Both the position numbers and the translations under genes were made by a program. A DNA stretch of 64,000 nt, from contig JARRKE010000013.1 in NCBI GenBank assembly GCA_037388465.1, positions 1 to 64,000 on the forward strand, given 5' to 3'. Source of the DNA: Gammaproteobacteria bacterium (GTDB taxonomy: Bacteria > Pseudomonadota > Gammaproteobacteria > SpSt-1174). The notes below the pieces were generated by a model. The model was not told the origin of the DNA, searched no databases, and was given only the letters and a program-made list of their open reading frames with translations. Below, one piece after another: positions 59,360 to 64,000 of this stretch; positions within the stretch are counted from its first letter, which is position 1; each line of letters opens with the position of its first letter.

Positions 59360-59438
59360 GTACAAACGTCTACATCGACATTACCACCAGCTCTGTTATT
59401 CCCCCCGGCCGCTGCCGGGGGCGGCACACAATGTCGGC

Positions 59439-60146
59439 ATGGATCTTCCCGAATACCGCCTGCGGGTTAGCCCGCGGGCCAAATATCTGCGCATCACGGT
59501 GACGGAACGCGACGGGGTCGTCGTGGTGCTGCCGCGCGGCATGAGCCCCCGCCACGTGGAGCCCTTCGTGCGCGAAAAACGCGCCTGGATCGAGCGCGCC
59601 CTGTTGCAGATCGAATCCCACCGTCCGGCGCCGGAAAGCCTCACCCTGCCCGACCGGATTTACCTGCCGGCCATCGACGAAAGCTGGGGAGTCGATTATC
59701 TGGACGGCACCGCTGACCGCACTTCCCTGCGCGAAACCTACGAGGGGCGACTGCGCGTGCATGGAGACACGGCCGACCGGCAGGCCGTGGAGGCAACCCT
59801 GAAACGCTGGCTGATGCGCCACGCGCAGCGCACGCTGCCGCCCTGGCTCACGGCACTGGCCCGGATGCACGGCCTGCAGCACGGCCGGATCAGCGTTCGC
59901 GCACAACGGACCCGTTGGGGCAGCTGCAACCAGCGCGGGGATATCAGCCTCAACTTCCGGTTGTTGTTCCTGGCTCCGGAACTGGTCTGCTACGTGCTGC
60001 TGCACGAACTCGCTCACACCCGGCACCTGAACCATTCCAAACGGTTCTGGGCCCTGGTGGAACGCATGGAGCCCGAGTATCGGGCACGGGAAAAGACCTT
60101 GCGCGCCGCGGCGCATGAACTGCCGCGCTGGGTCGAACGCCTCTAG
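59439..60146 (+). CDS. YgjP-like (M48/SprT-type) zinc metallopeptidase family protein
   Basis: A 235-residue protein of the DUF45/YgjP family: a beta-rich N-terminal part (YRLRVSPRAKYLRITVTERDGVVVVLP), WIERAL, then RWGSCNQRGDISLNFRLLFLAPELVCYVLLHELAHTRHLNHSKRFW. The zinc motif is HELAHTRHLNHSKRFW: HExxH plus a third His. The peptide substrate is unknown. The start at 59439 is chosen because the longer frame covers the cold-shock gene. Its stop codon TAG is the first part of the inverted repeat of the 60143-60271 element. Confidence 0.92.
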   Translation: MDLPEYRLRVSPRAKYLRITVTERDGVVVVLPRGMSPRHVEPFVREKRAWIERALLQIESHRPAPESLTLPDRIYLPAIDESWGVDYLDGTADRTSLRETYEGRLRVHGDTADRQAVEATLKRWLMRHAQRTLPPWLTALARMHGLQHGRISVRAQRTRWGSCNQRGDISLNFRLLFLAPELVCYVLLHELAHTRHLNHSKRFWALVERMEPEYRAREKTLRAAAHELPRWVERL

Positions 60147-60271
60147 CAGGCTGCTGTTGTCTACTCATGCGGCACGATAGGGCGTCAAAACCAGGCTCAA
60201 AATGCTCGTTTACACATCGCCCAATTTTTCCTTCTCTCGCACTCGCCTGAGCGACAACAACAACCCGCTAG
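60143..60271. repeat. 129-bp element with terminal inverted repeats (MITE-like)
   Basis: The left end CTAGCAGGCTGCTGTTGTC and the complement of the right end GACAACAACAACCCGCTAG match at 16 of 19 positions. Inside is CAGGCTCAAAATGCTCGTTTACA, a string I recall from intergenic repeats near CTAGCAGGCTGTTGAAAAA ends in other proteobacteria. No coding capacity is seen. The left end begins on the last bases of the metallopeptidase gene and provides its stop codon. The following 60272-60315 holds nothing I can name. Confidence 0.7.
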
Positions 60272-60315
60272 GATTACCTGAGTAGCTTGCGGGGCCGGCC
60301 GGAACCGCCGGATCG

Positions 60316-60522
60316 TTATGCGTCGAGGTCAGGGATCAGCTTGCTCTCGATCCGCGCAATCATGTCCTTGAGCTGAAGCTTGCGCTTCTTGAGACGCCGC
60401 AGCTTGAGCTGATCGACATAGGCCGTCGATTGCAGGGCATCGATGGCTTCGTCCAGGCCGCGGTGCTCAATCCTGAGCTCCGCGAGCTGCTGCCGCAGCG
60501 CGTCCTCGTCGTTACCGAACAT
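60316..60522 (-). CDS. DUF465/YdcH-family small protein
   Basis: A 68-residue, highly charged all-helical protein: LRQQLAELRIEHRGLDEAIDALQSTAYVDQLKLRRLKKRKLQLKDMIARIESKLIPDLDA. The ELRxEHRxLDxxI and LKKRKLQLKDxI blocks are the hallmarks of DUF465 (YdcH), predicted to form an antiparallel coiled coil. Function is unknown. It lies 29 bases after the GlcG/HbpS-like gene on the same strand. Confidence 0.93.
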   Translation of the reverse strand: MFGNDEDALRQQLAELRIEHRGLDEAIDALQSTAYVDQLKLRRLKKRKLQLKDMIARIESKLIPDLDA

Positions 60523-60551
60523 TCGCCATCATCCTGCAGCTCCCGATCGGG

Positions 60552-61049
60552 TCACATACTCATCTCCAGGTCGTCGGCCACCGACTTGATGCCGGCCGCC
60601 GCGCAACTCTCGTCAGTCTTGCCCGAAGGCGCACCGCTCACGCCGACAGCCCCGAGCACGTAGCCGCCCGCCTGGATCGGCAGACCGCCGGCGGAAAACA
60701 ACAGCCCTTTGACGTTTGCCAGCGGCGAGTTGGCACGGTCCGACATCTGCGAGGTCGCGACGTTGAAATTCGCCGCGGTATAGGCCTTGAGACGGCTGAT
60801 CTTCACCGACACCGGCGGCGCCTTGGTGTCGCGCAGCACGGCCTGGACGCTGCCGCCCCGGTCCACCACCGTCGCGGTGACGGAGATCCCCTGCTTGCGG
60901 CAGGCCAGCACCGCCTCGTGGGCAATCTTTTCCGCCGTCTCCATGCTCAGCCTTTTGATCGAGACCGCCATCGGCTCCTCGGCCTGCGCCAGACCGGCCG
61001 CCCCCAGGCCGATCAACGTTGCGGTCAGTGTGGTTGCCAGCTTATTCAT
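60552..61049 (-). CDS. Exported GlcG/HbpS-family protein
   Basis: A 165-residue periplasmic protein. The signal is MNKLATTLTATLIGLGAAGLAQA; the rest is a single GlcG/HbpS domain: AHEAVLACRKQGISVTATVVDRGGSVQAVLRDTKAPPVSVKISRLKAYTAANF and GGLPIQAGGYVLGAVGVSGAPSGKTDESCAAAGI. HbpS members bind haem or act as stress sensors, while the GlcG role is unclear. The ATG at 61049 has GGGAGGAGG upstream, deciding the start. Confidence 0.92.
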   Translation of the reverse strand: MNKLATTLTATLIGLGAAGLAQAEEPMAVSIKRLSMETAEKIAHEAVLACRKQGISVTATVVDRGGSVQAVLRDTKAPPVSVKISRLKAYTAANFNVATSQMSDRANSPLANVKGLLFSAGGLPIQAGGYVLGAVGVSGAPSGKTDESCAAAGIKSVADDLEMSM

Positions 61050-61198
61050 GATCCATCCTCCTCCCGTTGCATGCTTGTTCGAAACCCTGCTCATCTTACC
61101 TCGCGCTCACGACGGTTGTGTTGCCGATCCAACCTTGCCGTGCGGCGGGTCTTTGCGAGACAGGCGTCGATCAATCCTCGCGCCGCCCGCGGGACGGG

Positions 61199-63178
61199 TC
61201 AAGCACTCATCCCCTGCAGCAGACGCCGCTCCGCCAGCTCGATCGCCTCGCGCGTGCCCTGCAGCACCAGCGCATCCCCTTCCTGCAGCTGAACCTCGCC
61301 GTTGGGCGAATCGCCCCGGATTGCGCCGCGGCGCAGGGCATTTACCCGCACATCAAGCTCCGCCAGCTGGAATTCTCCCAGGCGCTTGTTCACCGCGTCC
61401 GCATCGGCGGGCAACACCACGGTATGCAAAAAGGTCTTGTCCTCGCGCTCCACGTCCGCTTCGGTGGGATGGAAGAAACCGCGCAGCGCCTGGTAATGGC
61501 CGTGGCGCGCCTTTTCCACCAGGAACATGACCTCGTCCAGCGGTACGCCGAGATGGGTCAGCAGATGCTGCGCCAGCATCATGCTGGCCTCCAGCGTCTC
61601 GGGCACCACCACGGTCGCCCCCGCCGCCATCAGGTGCTCCAGGTGGCTGTCGTCGCGCGAACGCACCAGGATCGGGATCTCCGAACTGCGCCGCCGCACG
61701 CTGTGAATGATCTTTTCGGCGGCATGCGCGTCGTCGGTCGCGATCACCAGCATGCGCGCCCGGTGCACGCCCGCGGCGCGCAGGATCTCGGTATGCGTGG
61801 CGTCGCCGTAGAACACGCGCTCGCCCGCTTCCCAGGCCTCGCGGATCAGCTTCGGGTTCAGATCCAGGGCGATGTATTCGATGTCTTCCTCGCGCAGAAA
61901 ACGCGCCAGGTTCTGGCCGATGCGTCCGAATCCGCAGATCACCACATGATCGCGCAGCTCGCGCGTCGCCGCCCCGATCTCGCGCGCCTGCGCGTAGCGT
62001 CCCTTGAGGTAGGTGCCGGAAAACAACCGCTTGGCCACAACGCCGTTGTAGCGGATGAGGATGGGCGCCAGCAGCATGGAGATCAGAATCGAGGCGATGA
62101 CCGCCTGGCTGTCCATGGGATCGATCAGGCCGCGGTTCAGCGCCAGCGCCAGCAGGGCGAATCCGAACTCACCGCCCTGGGCCAGCACGATACCGGTACG
62201 CAGCGCCACGCCGTTCTCGTAACCGGCCAGACGCGTCAGCAGCGCCACCACCAGCCCTTTGCCGATCACGATGCCGGTTACCAGCACGGCCACCTTGTGC
62301 CAGATCTGGGGCAGGACGGCGATATTGAATTGCAGGCCGATGGCGATGAAAAACAGCCCCATCAGCATGTCCCGGAAGGGCCGCACGTCGGCCTCGATCT
62401 GATGACGGTATTCCGTCTCGCTAAGCATCATGCCGGCCAGAAAGGCGCCCAATGCCAGGGACAGGCCGAGCTGCGAGGTCACCCAGGCGGCGGCCAGCGC
62501 CACCAGCAGGACGGTCAGGGTGAACAGCTCCGCCGAATGAGCGGAGGCCACGCCGTGAAACAGCGGACGCAACACCCAGCGTCCCATCGCCAGCATGACC
62601 AGAAAGGCCACCAGCCCCTTGATCAGCGCCAGCCCCAGCGGCATCCAGAGCCCGTCGGTGGAACCCTCGGCGAGAATCGGAATAATCACCAGCAGCGGCA
62701 CCACCGCGAGATCCTGGAACAGCAGTACGCCGATCGCCAGGTTGCCGTGACGCGACTGCAGTTCGAGCTGCTCGCTGAGCTGCTTGACCACCATGGCCGT
62801 GGAGGACAAGGCCATCGCACTGCCCGCGACCAGCGCCGCCTGCCAGCCCAACCCGTAGAACCAGACGATCAATCCGCCCGCGGCGGTGGACACCGCCACC
62901 TGCGCGCCGCCCAGTCCGAGCACGGCGTAACGCATGGACATGAACTTGGCGATCGAGAACTCCAGCCCGATCGCGAACAGCAGGAACACCACCCCGATCT
63001 CGGCGAGCAGATGTATGACCTCGCTCTCCGAGATCCAGCCCAGCATGTACGGCCCGGCGAGAATGCCCACCGCCAGATAACCGAGAATAGGCGGCAGGCC
63101 GACGCGGCGCAGCACCACCACGGCCAGCACCGACAAGGCAAGCAGAATGAGAACAGCGGAAAGTGCGCTGTGTTCCAC
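61199..63178 (-). CDS. CPA2-family monovalent cation/proton antiporter with RCK domains (KefB/YbaL-like)
   Basis: A 659-residue inner-membrane protein. About twelve to thirteen hydrophobic segments fill residues 1-385, including PILGYLAVGILAGP, LLFAIGLEFS, SSTAMVVKQLSEQ, QDLAVVPLL and LAQGGEFGFALLALAL. A TrkA-N (RCK) domain starts with VVICGFGRIGQNLARFL near residue 410, and a TrkA-C domain ends the protein. K+ efflux gated by NAD(H) or glutathione is known for Kef; no kefF/kefG subunit gene is adjacent, so YbaL/RosB-like function is possible. It stands alone. Confidence 0.93.
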   Translation of the reverse strand: MEHSALSAVLILLALSVLAVVVLRRVGLPPILGYLAVGILAGPYMLGWISESEVIHLLAEIGVVFLLFAIGLEFSIAKFMSMRYAVLGLGGAQVAVSTAAGGLIVWFYGLGWQAALVAGSAMALSSTAMVVKQLSEQLELQSRHGNLAIGVLLFQDLAVVPLLVIIPILAEGSTDGLWMPLGLALIKGLVAFLVMLAMGRWVLRPLFHGVASAHSAELFTLTVLLVALAAAWVTSQLGLSLALGAFLAGMMLSETEYRHQIEADVRPFRDMLMGLFFIAIGLQFNIAVLPQIWHKVAVLVTGIVIGKGLVVALLTRLAGYENGVALRTGIVLAQGGEFGFALLALALNRGLIDPMDSQAVIASILISMLLAPILIRYNGVVAKRLFSGTYLKGRYAQAREIGAATRELRDHVVICGFGRIGQNLARFLREEDIEYIALDLNPKLIREAWEAGERVFYGDATHTEILRAAGVHRARMLVIATDDAHAAEKIIHSVRRRSSEIPILVRSRDDSHLEHLMAAGATVVVPETLEASMMLAQHLLTHLGVPLDEVMFLVEKARHGHYQALRGFFHPTEADVEREDKTFLHTVVLPADADAVNKRLGEFQLAELDVRVNALRRGAIRGDSPNGEVQLQEGDALVLQGTREAIELAERRLLQGMSA

Positions 63179-63300
63179 GGAATCGATTTCTTATCGCAAA
63201 AGAAGTCAAGCCATTGTACACGGCCCGTCATCGTTCACAGCGCGTTAAAATCCCGGTAAAACATGCACGACCCTTCAACCTCATCCCGCGGAGAAACAAC

Positions 63301-63774
63301 ATGCTTGCAAGCGGAGACAAGGCGCCGTCCTTCGAACTGCCCGACGACGAAATGCACCGCTACAAACTCGGCCAGGAACGCGGCCAGCACAACGTGGTGC
63401 TGTATTTCTATCCCAAGGACGACACCCCCGGCTGCACCATCGAGGCGCTCGACTTCACCGCCATGCAGGACCAGTTCGCGGCGCTGGACACCGTAATCCT
63501 CGGCATCAGCCGCGACGACTGCATCAGCCACGCCGCCTTCCGCGACAAGCACGGACTGACCGTCCGTCTGCTGGCCGACACCGACGGCAAGGTCTGTCAG
63601 AAATACGGCGTGTGGCAGGAGAAGGAAAAAAACGGCGTGAAGAAGATGGGCATCGTGCGCTCCACCTTCATCATCGACAAGCAAGGCGTCATCCGCGAGG
63701 CCATGTACAGTGTCGGCGCCAAGGGACACGCGGCCGAGGTACTGGAAAAGATCAAGGCGCTGGCCGGCGCCTGA
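63301..63774 (+). CDS. Peroxiredoxin, Bcp/PrxQ family
   Basis: Thiol peroxidase of 157 residues. The peroxidatic Cys45 is in FYPKDDTPGCTIEA and the catalytic Arg lies in RSTFIID. The second Cys five residues on, found in E. coli Bcp, is replaced by Leu50, so this is either one-Cys or uses Cys74 or Cys99 as the resolving residue. The ATG at 63301 has GGAG 9 bases upstream; the longer frame is untranslated leader. It is divergent from the antiporter gene. Confidence 0.93.
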   Translation: MLASGDKAPSFELPDDEMHRYKLGQERGQHNVVLYFYPKDDTPGCTIEALDFTAMQDQFAALDTVILGISRDDCISHAAFRDKHGLTVRLLADTDGKVCQKYGVWQEKEKNGVKKMGIVRSTFIIDKQGVIREAMYSVGAKGHAAEVLEKIKALAGA

Positions 63775-63778
63775 ACCG

Positions 63779-64000
63779 GTGCACCAGCCGCCCCGCCCAT
63801 CGCATTGCGAGCTATGCGGCCGGCATGGACTGCCGCTGACGCGGCATCACCTGATTCCACGTACCCGGCACAGCAACCGGCGCAACAAACGCGACTTCGA
63901 CCGCAACGAAGTGCACACCCGCATCCTCTGGGTGTGCCGGCCCTGCCACAGCCAGATCCACGCCACGTTCACGGAAAAGGAACTCGAAAGGGAATACAAC
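63779..64000 (+). CDS. HNH-type nuclease-fold protein, partial (runs off window)
   Basis: 74 codons are present from a GTG start, 5 bases after the peroxiredoxin gene. The sequence has CELCGRHGLPLTRHHLIPR and CRPCHSQIH, two CxxC zinc pairs around an HH...H core, as in HNH endonucleases. The stretch RHHLIPRTRHSNRRN is like small conserved HNH proteins of cyanobacteria and proteobacteria, from memory. The start is uncertain and the C-terminus is missing. Whether it cuts DNA cannot be judged. Confidence 0.75.
   Translation, partial: MHQPPRPSHCELCGRHGLPLTRHHLIPRTRHSNRRNKRDFDRNEVHTRILWVCRPCHSQIHATFTEKELEREYN

Noticed and set aside
61067-63259. 730-codon open frame on the plus strand
   Set aside because: Antisense to the CPA2 antiporter; His/Gln/Arg-rich composition typical of the reverse of hydrophobic GC-rich genes.

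Overview
This window is chromosomal DNA from a GC-rich gammaproteobacterium. Three conserved neighbourhoods point there: the dcw (division and cell wall) cluster from mraZ to ftsW, the sspAB-petABC block next to hisC-hisD-hisG-murA-mlaBCDEF, and the rsmI-lpoA-yraN-diaA block. Respiratory genes (bc1 complex, haem proteins), a sucrose-phosphate synthase and a MetX-type O-acyltransferase suggest a Chromatiales-like lineage, but that placement is inference. I see no phage, insertion sequence transposase, plasmid or CRISPR array. Almost every base belongs to a tightly packed, often overlapping housekeeping gene. || Layout. 1-8820 (minus): mraZ, rsmH, ftsL, ftsI, murE, murF, mraY, murD, ftsW start, with a sigma70-like promoter and three 10-bp-spaced MraZ boxes. 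9029-10046: RNase P RNA, a TPR-like gene and tRNA-Glu(CTC). 10034-13895: rsmI facing lpoA-yraN-diaA. 13924-17823 (minus): petABC then sspAB. 18106-27405 (minus): mlaFEDCB, murA, hisG, a DAHP synthase, hisD, hisC and a NIF3-family gene. 27471-43142: lipid, folate, ribosomal, tRNA-maturation, c-di-GMP and outer-membrane genes. 43222-48993: bolA and a small Cys-rich gene facing a sucrose synthesis/cleavage pair, a MetX-like gene and DUF3301. 49048-56285: redox and repair enzymes, MscS, b561, DoxX, a hydrolase-thioredoxin fusion and an ABC exporter. 56301-64000: gshA, a cytochrome c-like lipoprotein, cold-shock protein, YgjP-like metallopeptidase, a CPA2 antiporter, a peroxiredoxin and an HNH gene cut by the window end. 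|| Most notable: two biosynthetic genes are broken as written. murD lacks one base. hisC has a small frame-changing deletion and then reads without a stop into the NIF3-family gene. Sequence or assembly error is the first hypothesis for both. Beyond these, the items worth following are a 502-base intergenic region holding a string of perfect hairpins, a 129-bp element with inverted-repeat ends that supplies a gene's stop codon, a degenerate alpha/beta hydrolase fused to a TlpA-type thioredoxin, the bifunctional sucrose synthase/phosphatase beside a GH100 invertase, and a hairpin overlapping the ribosome binding site of the MetX-like gene. I did not find a convincing wholly new multi-gene system.
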